Below, piece after piece: positions 28,065 to 37,365 of a stretch of 64,000 bases of DNA. Source of the stretch: Bythopirellula polymerisocia (GTDB taxonomy: Bacteria > Planctomycetota > Planctomycetia > Pirellulales > Lacipirellulaceae); the NCBI RefSeq assembly GCF_007860015.1, contig NZ_SJPS01000001.1:1116001-1180000 (forward strand), written 5' to 3'. The notes beneath the pieces were generated by a model. The model worked only from the letters and a program-made list of their open reading frames with translations, was not told where the DNA came from and ran no database searches. The stretch's first letter is position 1; every line of letters starts with the position of its first letter. The position numbers and the translations under genes were made by a program.

Positions 28065-30877
28065 AAGCACGACTCTTACTCACCACATGGATAGCACTCT
28101 CCGCCACAACTTCTCAGGCAGATGTTTTTGAGTGGGCAATCCCAGGCACCAAAGCTTATAACAACTCCGCTAGTTGGACCGACGTCACCCCGCCGACCAC
28201 GCTCGGCACGCCTGGCGTCGGCGATGTGGCAGTGCACAACGTGGGCGGCACATACGCCGTGGTATTCAACCAGGATGAATTCAGCGACGAGGTGTTCGTC
28301 GAAGCGGGTAGCGTTTCGTTCATTAGCAATAACTCAACGGCAAGGACCTACTCGATCTCCACCGACGGCGGCAGCAGCGATGTGGACATCGACATTAGTG
28401 GTGGCGATTTGCAGATCGGTGCCGTGGGCACACCGGTGCATGTGTTCGGGCTGGATGCGATCGTGTTCGTCGGCGTCGGCGCGGGCTTGGACGATACGCT
28501 TTCAATCGTCGGCAGTGGCTCGGTGCTCACAGCTGGCGGGACCAGCCGCACGCATCCGATTGGCGCCACCGGCGGCGATGGCACCTTAGAAATTTCCAAC
28601 CAAGGCGTTGCTGACTTCGGCGGAACGCTGGACATCGGTGTTTCCAATAGCGGCGCCAGCGATGGTGTGATGAACGTCGAGAGCGGCGGCCTCGTCTTCG
28701 CGGGAAATCTATCCATCGGCACACGTACTTCCACTGCGACGGGCGTGGTGACCGTCAATGGCAGTACGTCGGAAATCTCGGTCACGGATGTAACAACAAT
28801 CGGCAGCAGCAGCGGCGGCATCGGCACGCTAAACATCCAGAGCAACGGTACATTTTCCACCGGCACGGGCACCACGACCATCAACGCCACCGGGACGCTC
28901 AACCTCAACGCCGGCACGTTCGACGCGCAGGGCGATGTCGATGTCGACGGCGGCACGATTGCCGCGACCACGGATACGTTATTCGTCGCCAGCGGCAAGA
29001 CACTGACCGCCACTAACAACGCCACGCTTAACCTTTCCGGGAACTACGACATCAACGGAGGCGCGACTTGGAGGGTCGAGAGCGGTAGCACACTCGATGC
29101 CAACCGTCTCGATGTCGGCGTTTTAGGAAGCGACGGTACGTTGGTCGTGGACAACGCGACCGTAGCTGCAACAGCAGGCTCTGCCTTATGGGGCTTCAAC
29201 GGCAGCACAGCCATTGTGACGCTAAGCAACGCGGCGCAAGGAACCTTCGGCTCGGTGTTTCTGGCGGATTCGACTAGTGATGATTCAGAGGCCCAGGTTG
29301 CGATCGAGACCGGCGCCGATTTCCAAGCGGGGGACATTAGGATGGCTAGCGTAGACAGCGGCGCGGCCGGCACGCTCACCGTCGACGGCAACGGTTCAAC
29401 CGTCACGCAGACCGGCGCGTCTACGCTCACCGTCGGTAGCACCTTGGGTACCGGTTCGGCGACGATCAACCTCGACAACAACGGGCTGTTCATCACCGGC
29501 ACGGGCACGACCACCATCAACGCCACCGGTACGCTCAACCTCGACGGCGGTACATTCGATGCCCGGGGCAATGTCAATATCGATGGCGGCATGATCGACG
29601 TGACCACGGGCACATTGACCGTCGCTAGCGGCAAGACGCTGACCGCCACGAACAACGCCACGCTTACCCTTTCCGGGAACTACATCATCAACGGAGACGC
29701 GACTTGGAGAGTCGAGAGCGGAAGCACTCTGGATGCTTTCGCTATCGACATCGGCAGTTTCGGAGGTGACGGCACGTTGGTCGTGGACAACGCGACCGTA
29801 GCTGCAACAGGAGGCGCATTCTGGGGCTTCTTCGACAATACGGCCAATGTGACGCTACGCAACGCGGCGCAGGGAACATTCGGCCAGCTGCGACTGGCCG
29901 ATACGAACTCAGATTTCTCAGTGGCCCAGGTGACGATCGAAACCGGCGCCGATCTCCAAGCAGCGGATATCATCATGGCCGGCGCAAACAGTGGTGCGAC
30001 CGGCACGCTCACCATCGACGGCAGTGGCTCGACCCTCACACAGACCGGCGCGTCGACGCTGATCTTGGGAAGCCCGACGGGAACCGGTTCGGCAACGGTG
30101 AATGTGCAGAACGGCGGCACACTCACCACCGGCTCGGGTACGACCACACTCGACGCCACCGGCACGATCAACCTCAGCGGCGGCACCCTCAGCGCGACAA
30201 CCATCGACCACACCAACGGTGGCGATTTTAATTTCACCGGCGGCACGCTCAGCGTCGAAACTTTTCAAGGCGATTTACTGAACCAAGGCGGCATGCTCGC
30301 CCCCGGCGCGTCGGCCGGATCGACGACCATCGTCGGCGACTACACGCAGCAAACCGGCGCCACGCTCGCAATAGAAATCGGCGGCACCGCGGCCGTCACG
30401 GAGTTCGACTTCGTCAGCGTCAGCGGCGACGTGCTACTCGACGGATTGCTGGAACTCTCACTCATCGACGGCTTTGTGCCTGTTGCGGCCAACACATTTA
30501 CCGTGCTCACCGCCGGCACACTCACCGGCTTTTTCGACAACGCCACGCCCGGCGCACGGCTCGACACGGCGGGCGGCGAGGGTTCATTCCTGGTGAACAT
30601 CGATTTCGGCGCCGACCAAATCGTACTCAGCAATTTCCTCTCTTCACTCACCGGCGATTTCGACAACGACAGCGATGTCGATGGCCGCGACTTTCTCGTC
30701 TGGCAGCGGGGTGGATCTCCCAATGGCACGAGCAGCGGCGACTTGGCTTTATGGCATGGGCAGTATGGCTCGTCGACACTTTCCGCTTCTGCCACGGCTG
30801 TGCCTGAGCCGGGCACTCTCCCATTTTGGCTCATAATCGGATGTTTGCTGTTTAGTAGAAACTTGCTAATCCATTAG
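28061..30877 (+). CDS. Secreted PEP-CTERM protein with internally duplicated beta-repeats
   Basis: 938 residues. A signal peptide (1-21) precedes VFEWAIPGTKAYNNSASW, the same N-terminal module as the upstream gene. The body is a Gly/Ser/Thr/Asn-rich beta-helix-like array. A 212-residue block (28861-29496) is repeated directly (29497-30132) with few changes. The end has PTAVTEFDFVSV-like strands, dockerin-like GDFDNDSDVDGRDFLVWQR and a PEP-CTERM tail (TAVPEPGTLPFWLIIG). The ATG overlaps the stop of the upstream gene (ATGA), so the two should be co-translated. GC is high and biased to GGC/ACC, unlike the following gene. Probable role is extracellular matrix or surface structure; unproven. Confidence 0.78.
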   Translation: MKARLLLTTWIALSATTSQADVFEWAIPGTKAYNNSASWTDVTPPTTLGTPGVGDVAVHNVGGTYAVVFNQDEFSDEVFVEAGSVSFISNNSTARTYSISTDGGSSDVDIDISGGDLQIGAVGTPVHVFGLDAIVFVGVGAGLDDTLSIVGSGSVLTAGGTSRTHPIGATGGDGTLEISNQGVADFGGTLDIGVSNSGASDGVMNVESGGLVFAGNLSIGTRTSTATGVVTVNGSTSEISVTDVTTIGSSSGGIGTLNIQSNGTFSTGTGTTTINATGTLNLNAGTFDAQGDVDVDGGTIAATTDTLFVASGKTLTATNNATLNLSGNYDINGGATWRVESGSTLDANRLDVGVLGSDGTLVVDNATVAATAGSALWGFNGSTAIVTLSNAAQGTFGSVFLADSTSDDSEAQVAIETGADFQAGDIRMASVDSGAAGTLTVDGNGSTVTQTGASTLTVGSTLGTGSATINLDNNGLFITGTGTTTINATGTLNLDGGTFDARGNVNIDGGMIDVTTGTLTVASGKTLTATNNATLTLSGNYIINGDATWRVESGSTLDAFAIDIGSFGGDGTLVVDNATVAATGGAFWGFFDNTANVTLRNAAQGTFGQLRLADTNSDFSVAQVTIETGADLQAADIIMAGANSGATGTLTIDGSGSTLTQTGASTLILGSPTGTGSATVNVQNGGTLTTGSGTTTLDATGTINLSGGTLSATTIDHTNGGDFNFTGGTLSVETFQGDLLNQGGMLAPGASAGSTTIVGDYTQQTGATLAIEIGGTAAVTEFDFVSVSGDVLLDGLLELSLIDGFVPVAANTFTVLTAGTLTGFFDNATPGARLDTAGGEGSFLVNIDFGADQIVLSNFLSSLTGDFDNDSDVDGRDFLVWQRGGSPNGTSSGDLALWHGQYGSSTLSASATAVPEPGTLPFWLIIGCLLFSRNLLIH
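28861..30132 (+). repeat. Direct tandem duplication of 636 bp within the PEP-CTERM gene
   Basis: Unit 1 (28861-29496) and unit 2 (29497-30132) align without frame change: CGGCACGGGCACC at 28861 matches CGGCACGGGCACG at 29497, and GACCGCCACT at 29005 matches GACCGCCACG at 29641. Length 636 = 212 codons. Decoded units share TATNNATL, GTLVVDNATVAAT and NAAQGTFG. Confidence 0.8.
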
Positions 30878-30928
30878 ATGTTCTTTGGCAGGCTATGCAG
30901 CAGGTCTTTTCGTGGACCTAGTTTGTGT

Positions 30929-30957
30929 TTGCTCCCTTGGAAATGGTCGGCTACAAT
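30929..30957 (+). promoter_or_regulatory. Candidate promoter of the third PEP-CTERM gene
   Basis: TTGCTC (30929-30934) and TACAAT (30952-30957) separated by 17 bases, 36 bases before the ATG at 30994. The -35 resembles that of the pair upstream (TTGCTT at 25358). Confidence 0.45.
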
Positions 30958-30993
30958 CTAGTCTGATTCTTCTTTTTTAGGGACAACTTGCCC

Positions 30994-33900
30994 ATGAAGT
31001 CTTCTCTGTGCAGCGCGCTGGTAAGCGCATTTGTTGCTGTTACCCTTCTTTCGTCAAGCAGCCTTGCCGTAGAGGCTGAATGGATTGGGAGTCCGACTGG
31101 CAATTGGAGCGATCCCGCAAATTGGTCAGCCGGGGTCGTACCGAACACGAATACGACTGATACGCTCATTGACGCGGATTCGCAACAGGACAGCGTCGTG
31201 GCGCTGGATCAGAATGCGACCATTCGTAATCTGATTGTCAATGCTGGCGATGCACTTAATCTGGACTCAAGCCGCGTGTTGACGGCGAACTCGGTGACCG
31301 TCGTTGGAGAACTCAATCTTGCCACGACATCGCAATTGAGAGTTAGCCAAACTGTTCTTATTGAACCCACGGCAACACTAACTCTCGCTGATGTTGGAGC
31401 CCAAATCTCTCGGCTAGGTAGCGCACCATTTGTGCAGATTTGGAATCAAGGACGCTTCGAGGGAGCAGGCGGATTTCTGGCCAATGAATTTCGATACGCC
31501 TGGATCAATGACGGGTCAGTGGCAGCTAATGTGCCTGGAAAGGATTTGCAGATTAAGCTGCTCGGCACCAACAGCAGGGGAGTGCATTTCAATCAAGGGG
31601 AGTTGCTCGCGGAGAACGGCGGTACTTTGAGAGTCACTGGATCTGGCAATCCTTTTTTTACACCTCTGGAGAATAACAACGGCGTGGTGGAAGCACGCGG
31701 CGATTCCACTGTTCGTATCGGTACTATTCGCCTCGTGGGAGGACGTGTGTTCACGTCTAGTGTGGGAGGTACCAATGAGGGATTGGTCAGCATGAGTAGT
31801 ACCATACTGGAGAATGTCACTATAGAAGGCAACATTGAACTCGGTTCCGTTACCTTCAGTGACCGGGTGACAAATAACACCCATGTCCATTCAGGCGGAG
31901 GGGGATACTTTGTGGAAGGCTATGCCACGATTTCTGGTAATGGATCACTCGACCTAAATGGTGGCGCATTTAACATTCCTGGCACGAATTTCGGTGGCAT
32001 ATTTGTCGGCACCCCGGGGTTTGTGAACGACGTAAACCATACAATTCGCGGTCCCGGCAAGATCAATTTACCTGGTATCTCCACCCGACTCGCCTTCGAT
32101 AATCGGGGATTGCTGGAGACTGCTGAAGGTACCTTACAGATTAATTTACTCACTACCAACTCTTCTGCCGTCACGGGATCGTCAATCAATTCCGGCCAGA
32201 TGAGGGCTCATTCTGGAGGAACGATTGAGATTTTAGGGGCGAACCTCAAAGACACTCTCATGAACTCAAGTGGATCGCTACTGGGTCAGGTTGAAGCAGG
32301 TGTAGATTCGACGGTTGAACTCGGAAATATGACGTTGCGCGGGGGCATTCTTCGTAGTGTTGCTCCCACAATGGGTGGTCTCGGACAACCTGGCAAGGTC
32401 ATCACCAGCGGTACTCTCAGTGCAACATTGGAAGACGTTCGTTTGGAAGGAAAGATTGGGGACACTCCCACCAATAGCAATTGGTATCTCGCTAGCGCGA
32501 TCGAAAACACCGGCATTTTGACCGGCAGAATCACGATTACCAAGCCAACGATTCTCAAGGGAGCCGGCGAAATCAAGCTCGATCCATCTGGTTGGATAGG
32601 TGGTTTACAGACGTCCTCTGGCTTCTATGATCCATTGATTAACGAGGACAATTTGATTAATGGTGAGGGCAGCCTGGGAAACCTGGCGTTCGTGAACAGG
32701 GGGATCGTGCAAGCCGACGTTGCAAACCGTACTCTTGAAATTTCTGAAAACGCTGCCCCCTCTTCATTTCCTCCACAGCCGGTCTATAACAGTGGCGAGA
32801 TGAAAGCCGTCAATGGTGGGAAGCTATCTCTCGGAGCAGAAATAGTGAATTATGAAGGCAGCAATCTAGGCACAATTCACGCGGGGGATGGCTCAGAGGT
32901 AACAATTGCCCAAGTGAATGGAGGAATACTCAGTACTGCAGGGTCGGGAAGAATTGTCTTAACGCCAGATTCTTTTACGACACAGTTTCTTAACAGCGTT
33001 CACAATCAGGGGTTGATTCAGATAAGCACGCCGTTCCTTGTTCGTGGATGGGTCGTGAATGACGGTACCATAGTTCAAAGTGTGGGCACTGCATATTTTG
33101 GTGAACCTTTCTTGGAACTCACTGGGAACGGAGTTTGGCAAACAGGAAGTACTTCTCCTTCAATTCAAATAGGGCAATCCCCAGCGTCATTCGCGACAAC
33201 TGTCTTCACCAACAGTGCTAGTCATACGATTCAGGGCGGTGGAAGAATTAATGTGGGTCCCGGCAGCCGTTTCATCAACCGGGGCATACTGATCGCAAAT
33301 GGCAACTCAACGCTCACATTATCAATCAGCCAGGGCGCGGTAATGCAGCAACTAGGTTCCTTGATCGTTGAAAACGCACAAACGATAGAAGTTCAGGTCA
33401 ATGACGACCGCTTTGTGAATCAGGGGATCATGGACGTGGCTGGAACTTTTCGACTCAAGCGGATGGATCTCGATGCGATAGAATTTAGAAATACCGCGGG
33501 GGCGGAATTGCATCTAAATTCTATATTCGAAGTCTCTCAACAGTGGTCCAACTCCGGCAGCATCAATATTTGGAATCAGGCAGGCGCACTCATCGAAGGT
33601 CATGGAAACATGAACCTCTATCGCCCCAATACAACCCAGGTAACTCTGTTTCGCAATTCGGGTACCTTGCGGCCACGCGGAGACGAGAATCAAACTGGCA
33701 AGCTCACAATTGCAGGCAACTTCCAACAAGATTCAACAGGAGTGTTGGAAATCGAATTGGGTGGAGCACTAGATAGCAATGATTTCAGTGCTTTGCAAGT
33801 TACCAATGGACAAGCCGTTCTGGGGGGAAGTTTGGACATCGCCCTGGTAAACGGGTTTGACCCGATGGTCGGCGACAGCTTTGAACTATTCACCAACGTT

Positions 33901-34278
33901 GGCGGCAATGTTCTAGGGAGTTTCGACATATTGCACGTACCGGCACTTCCCGGCCGCTGGTGGTCCCTCGACTATCTCACCGACAAGGTTTTGCTCAACG
34001 TCAACGCCATCACGGCCGATTTTAACCTCGACGGTTACGTCGACGGCCGCGATCTCTCCGAATGGCAAACTGCTTATCAGGCAGGTACCTCAGCAGCCGA
34101 TGCCGATGCAGACGGCGACAGCGATGGGCGAGATTTTCTCGCCTGGCAGCAGCAGTTCGGCAGCGGAATCCCTCCTACGAATGCTCTGGCAGTACCGGAG
34201 CCGGGGAGTGGGTTGCTTCTGGTGGGTCTGTTGGTGTGTTGTCCTTGGTACGGTCACCGATGTCGGAAATCTCGTTGA
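30994..34278 (+). CDS. Large secreted PEP-CTERM and dockerin-like protein (autotransporter-type repeats)
   Basis: 1094 residues. The signal peptide ends near SSSSLAVEA. WIGSPTGNWSDPANWSAG is the N-terminal module typical of planctomycete autotransporter-like proteins. The body repeats short Asn/Gly/Thr strands (NTNTTDTLIDAD, LNNSGSLLGQV) with no enzyme motif. The end has ADFNLDGYVDGRDLSEWQ, a second dockerin-like DADADGDSDGRDFLAWQQ and a PEP-CTERM tail (AVPEPGSGLLLVGLLV). Base use is clearly lower in GC than in the pair at 25443-30877. I start at the ATG at 30994 (AGGGA upstream); the in-frame TTG at 30988 is two codons earlier. Surface protein of unknown function. Confidence 0.8.
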   Translation: MKSSLCSALVSAFVAVTLLSSSSLAVEAEWIGSPTGNWSDPANWSAGVVPNTNTTDTLIDADSQQDSVVALDQNATIRNLIVNAGDALNLDSSRVLTANSVTVVGELNLATTSQLRVSQTVLIEPTATLTLADVGAQISRLGSAPFVQIWNQGRFEGAGGFLANEFRYAWINDGSVAANVPGKDLQIKLLGTNSRGVHFNQGELLAENGGTLRVTGSGNPFFTPLENNNGVVEARGDSTVRIGTIRLVGGRVFTSSVGGTNEGLVSMSSTILENVTIEGNIELGSVTFSDRVTNNTHVHSGGGGYFVEGYATISGNGSLDLNGGAFNIPGTNFGGIFVGTPGFVNDVNHTIRGPGKINLPGISTRLAFDNRGLLETAEGTLQINLLTTNSSAVTGSSINSGQMRAHSGGTIEILGANLKDTLMNSSGSLLGQVEAGVDSTVELGNMTLRGGILRSVAPTMGGLGQPGKVITSGTLSATLEDVRLEGKIGDTPTNSNWYLASAIENTGILTGRITITKPTILKGAGEIKLDPSGWIGGLQTSSGFYDPLINEDNLINGEGSLGNLAFVNRGIVQADVANRTLEISENAAPSSFPPQPVYNSGEMKAVNGGKLSLGAEIVNYEGSNLGTIHAGDGSEVTIAQVNGGILSTAGSGRIVLTPDSFTTQFLNSVHNQGLIQISTPFLVRGWVVNDGTIVQSVGTAYFGEPFLELTGNGVWQTGSTSPSIQIGQSPASFATTVFTNSASHTIQGGGRINVGPGSRFINRGILIANGNSTLTLSISQGAVMQQLGSLIVENAQTIEVQVNDDRFVNQGIMDVAGTFRLKRMDLDAIEFRNTAGAELHLNSIFEVSQQWSNSGSINIWNQAGALIEGHGNMNLYRPNTTQVTLFRNSGTLRPRGDENQTGKLTIAGNFQQDSTGVLEIELGGALDSNDFSALQVTNGQAVLGGSLDIALVNGFDPMVGDSFELFTNVGGNVLGSFDILHVPALPGRWWSLDYLTDKVLLNVNAITADFNLDGYVDGRDLSEWQTAYQAGTSAADADADGDSDGRDFLAWQQQFGSGIPPTNALAVPEPGSGLLLVGLLVCCPWYGHRCRKSR

Positions 34279-34378
34279 CAGGCAAGCATAATTCGTCGCG
34301 TATCGTTGTGTCGGAACAGAGGAATGTAGCACGTTGCGTGTTTTCCTGACGCAAAGCCCCCTGATAAGCTCTCGATTG

Positions 34379-34407
34379 TTTACATTGGCTACTCTGCATT
34401 TTATCAT
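34379..34407 (+). promoter_or_regulatory. Candidate promoter of the 34466 gene
   Basis: TTTACA (34379-34384) and TATCAT (34402-34407), spaced by 17 bases. Transcription would begin near 34414, leaving about 50 bases before the ATG at 34466 but almost nothing before the ATG at 34415, which supports the later start. Confidence 0.45.
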
Positions 34408-34465
34408 TGAATCCATGCGGCAAAGACTTTGGCAGATCGGTATCAGGGGGACCCGTTTGGGGCTC

Positions 34466-35203
34466 ATGCGTGTTTGCAGTTGGAGTTTGCTCTGGGGGTT
34501 GCTGTACTCGAACTTGGCGGTCGCAGATATTGCGATCACGCTTTCTCCTTATGATTTCGAATACTCCTCGTATAGTGGCTACAGGCTCGACGTCCCCTGG
34601 TTTTTGCCCAAGGCCCAGGACATCACAATCAGGTTTGTCGGAGGGGCATTCTTGCGCACGACGGCAGAATCACATTTTGATTTTGACATCTCGAATTTTG
34701 GTCGCAATGAAAAGGCAGACCGCACGTTTGGGATCCTTGATGCCGACGGGAACGTGCTCATGTCGGATTCCGTCTATGACAATACGATTGCCTCCTATTC
34801 CGAAGGGCACACCTTGACGGTTCCCGCAGGCACGGACGTCTTTGGTTTGTTTTTCTCGGTGGATCCCGATCTGCAAATCGGACGTAGCGATACCGAAGTG
34901 CAGTTCCGCATACCACCCAGCGCACTCTTGATTCCTGCTCTGGCTGGCGACTTCAACTTCGATGGGCGGGTGGACGACATCGATCTGGAGTGGTGGCTTA
35001 ACGCCAATCCTCTCTACTGGGATGGGGATGCCGACGGGGATCGAGACACGGATGGCCGCGACTTTCTTATCTGGCAGCGGCAGAACGGTCAGGGAACGGC
35101 GCCCACTAATTCGATTGCCGTACCGGAGCCGGGCAGTACTGTGCTACTGTCACTCTTGTTGGTCTGCATCAGTAGACGAATCGTTGGGAATCTTGCTGGA
35201 TAA
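34466..35203 (+). CDS. Secreted PEP-CTERM and dockerin-like protein
   Basis: 245 residues. A signal peptide (MRVCSWSLLWGLLYSNLAVA) is followed by IAITLSPYDFEYSS and a beta-rich unit. The end has GDFNFDGRVDDIDLEWW, DADGDRDTDGRDFLIWQR (dockerin-like) and AVPEPGSTVLLSLLLV (PEP-CTERM). Compared with its large neighbours it lacks repeats. An upstream ATG (34415) and the open frame from 34334 exist, but neither has a ribosome binding site, and the candidate promoter lies just before 34415. The C-terminus overlaps the convergent DUF502 gene by 54 bp. Confidence 0.72.
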   Translation: MRVCSWSLLWGLLYSNLAVADIAITLSPYDFEYSSYSGYRLDVPWFLPKAQDITIRFVGGAFLRTTAESHFDFDISNFGRNEKADRTFGILDADGNVLMSDSVYDNTIASYSEGHTLTVPAGTDVFGLFFSVDPDLQIGRSDTEVQFRIPPSALLIPALAGDFNFDGRVDDIDLEWWLNANPLYWDGDADGDRDTDGRDFLIWQRQNGQGTAPTNSIAVPEPGSTVLLSLLLVCISRRIVGNLAG

Positions 35204-35824
35204 TCTTTTTATCAGTTTCTCGGTGCCGCGACCCAGTTGCTCGCAGACTTCAACCGCCTCGCCGAAGTTGGCTGGGAGTGGCTCGACTTGGTCGGCAGCG
35301 AAAATCGCAACTTTGCCTGCCCAGGGATCGGGGGAACCGGGCAGGTAAACCGTGGCAACTCCAAGATCGTCGCTCCGCTCAGTCTCGAACGCGATTCGTT
35401 TCACGTTTTCATAGTGTACCAGGACCGGTTTCATCTTCGCCCTGGCATGATCGCCACCGATGCTGTCGGCCATCTGATCCTTGAGGATCGCGTATTTGGG
35501 AAATAGGAATAACACCTTCTTTTCAAATGCCTCGGATAGCCTGCGACTCAGCGAGATCCGGGCAAGCACCCCCGCACCAAAGCAAAGCAAGAGCAACACG
35601 CAAACCGCCAAGAATATCAGCAGCGCAATTCCACCGGCACTCTTCAATGCGTCGGGAAGGATTGTGCCGAGGGATTCCGCGATCGACATCACAATCGGCA
35701 CGACTTGGCCAATGAGCGCGCCGACGAAGACCAGTGGCAATAAGAAGAGCAATCCACCAATGGCGGTCGTTCGAAGAACACGCAGGATCCCGTTTGACTT
35801 GTTTAGGAGCGGCTTTGTTTCCAT
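35150..35824 (-). CDS. DUF502-family membrane protein
   Basis: 224 residues. Two membrane segments (about 17-42 GGLLFLLPLVFVGALIGQVV, 63-88 GIALLIFLAVCVLLLLCFG) and the conserved cytosolic part FPKYAILKDQMADSIGG, VLVHYENVKRIAFETE, VYLPGSPDPWAGKVAIF are diagnostic of DUF502. The function of the family is unknown. The overlap with the 3' end of the convergent PEP-CTERM gene is real coding on both strands. No ribosome binding site is clear before the ATG. Confidence 0.85.
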   Translation of the reverse strand: METKPLLNKSNGILRVLRTTAIGGLLFLLPLVFVGALIGQVVPIVMSIAESLGTILPDALKSAGGIALLIFLAVCVLLLLCFGAGVLARISLSRRLSEAFEKKVLFLFPKYAILKDQMADSIGGDHARAKMKPVLVHYENVKRIAFETERSDDLGVATVYLPGSPDPWAGKVAIFAADQVEPLPANFGEAVEVCEQLGRGTEKLIKRLSSKIPNDSSTDADQQE

Positions 35825-36249
35825 ATCGAATCAGTTTCTACGTTGGAGTGCACGCTTTGGCGCGTGTACTGGCAAGCTAAAGCTTGAACGCGATCAACAC
35901 CTTCAAGGCAGTTTGCTCAGGTTACATAAGTATGGCCTCACTCTCGGGCACAGGAAAAGGGCAGAATGGTTTTGCCACGGTGAAGTTCAGTAGGAGACTT
36001 GGGGCCAGTGCTTTGTCAAACTTGAAAATGCGGGTCGTTCATGTGGGCCGCTGGCGCTAGCCACGGGATTTTCAGAAGCAACCCGACGCTAGCGCATTCG
36101 GCTCACCCCAAAAATCAAGTCTGACAAAGCGCTAGCCTCCTTGGTACGATGTTAGTATCTTAGAAGTATTGGTTCGGCGTTGGCGAGTAATAACTCTTTC
36201 CCCGAAACAATTGCTTTGTCATCGTTCTTTATGCCATGAAAGGGGAAGC
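35825..36249. other. Intergenic region containing a MITE-like repeat
   Basis: No gene seen in 425 bases. The terminal inverted repeat element at 36007-36133 fills the middle. A GAAAGGGGAAGC ribosome binding site precedes the aldo/keto reductase ATG at 36250. Confidence 0.5.
36007..36133. repeat. MITE-like element with 19-bp terminal inverted repeats
   Basis: AGTGCTTTGTCAAACTTGA (36007-36025) and TCAAGTCTGACAAAGCGCT (36115-36133) are inverted repeats matching at 17 of 19 positions. Inside are GGCGCTAGCC and GACGCTAGCGC, an imperfect inner dyad. No coding capacity. Target-site duplication is not clear. Confidence 0.55.
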
Positions 36250-37164
36250 ATGACAGAACTCGATCGACGACACTTTCTTGCAGCATCCGCAGGTGCGGCC
36301 ACGTTGGCAACCACGATGGCACCTCAGGTGGCCCGAGCTGCCGATGCCATTCCCCCGCCACCGCAGATGCCGATCGGGAAAACGGGCATCGTCATGTCTC
36401 GCGTTGGTTAGGGAACCGGTATGCATGGTGGAAATCGACAGTCGGATCATACTCGAAAAGGATTTGAGAATTTTGTAGCTCTCATGAACCACGCCTACGA
36501 TCGTGGGGTGACGTTTTTCGACCTAGCAGATTTGTATGGTTCGCATGTCTATTTCCGCGAAGCATTGAAAACGATCCCTCGTGACAAAGTTTCGATCCTC
36601 ACGAAGATCTGGACACGCTACGATGGGGGCTGCACACCCGACGCGCCTGACTTTTGCAAGCAGATCGCAAAGACAACGCTCGATCGCTTCTGCCATGAAA
36701 TTGCGACCGATCATTTGGATATTGTCCTCTTGCATTGCATGATGACTCCGAACTGGACGGAGCAGTTGTCGCCCTACATGGAGGCGCTCGACGACGCGAA
36801 AAAGCAAGGTCAAGTTCGAGCGGTTGGTGTCTCGTGTCATGATCTCGAAGCAGTGGTCACGGCTGCCAGTTCTCCCTGGGTCGACGTGATTTTGGCGAGA
36901 ATCAATCCGTTTGGAGCCAAGATGGATGGCAAGCTGGAGGAGGTCGTTCCAGTGTTAACAATGGCTCGTCAGAATGGCAAAGCGATCCTGGGTATGAAGA
37001 TCTACGGCGAAGGCACTCTAGTGGACAAGAAGGAACAATGCATCCAGTTCGCACAGGAAAACGGTTTGCTCGACGCGATGACCGTAGGCGCCGAGACCCC
37101 TGCGCAGATGGATGAAACTCTGCAACTAATCGCGAAGTACCCAGCGACGAAACTCATAGGCTGA
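36250..37164 (+). pseudogene. TAT-exported aldo/keto reductase interrupted by an in-frame TAG
   Basis: ATG at 36250 with AAAGGGGAAGC before it. A twin-arginine signal (LDRRHFLAASAGAATLATTM) is followed by PIGKTGIVMSRVG, TAG at codon 54 (36409-36411), then GTGMHGGN in the same frame, matching the expected aldo/keto reductase start xSRVGLGTG, so Leu (TTG) is the likely ancestral codon. The rest continues to 37164: Asp and Tyr of the active site (FFDLADLYG), ILTKIWTR (catalytic Lys), LDIVLLHCM, RAVGVSCHD. The family reduces carbonyls with NADPH. The C-terminus (KYPATKLIG) is shorter than usual. Confidence 0.75.
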
Positions 37165-37365
37165 AAGTTGATTTGGCTGATTCTAGAGCTCATTCTTCTT
37201 TCCTAATATCGGTCTTTCATATTGAGGAGTAAGCCCCACTCTGTTTTTATTACTTCCAGGATTGCGAAGAGAAAGTCCGATCTGACCTCGACAATGGAGG
37301 TTCGACGTCGAGTTCCCAGATACCCTTACAAAAAATCAACCATAGTTAAACGGAGTTTTCTTGCC

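Noticed and set aside
25760..30834. Long antisense ORFs (up to 279 residues) opposite the PEP-CTERM genes
   Set aside because: Codon bias in the Gly/Thr-rich repeats leaves the opposite frame free of stops; the proteins are Ser/Pro/Val-rich mirror images with no domain or ribosome binding site.
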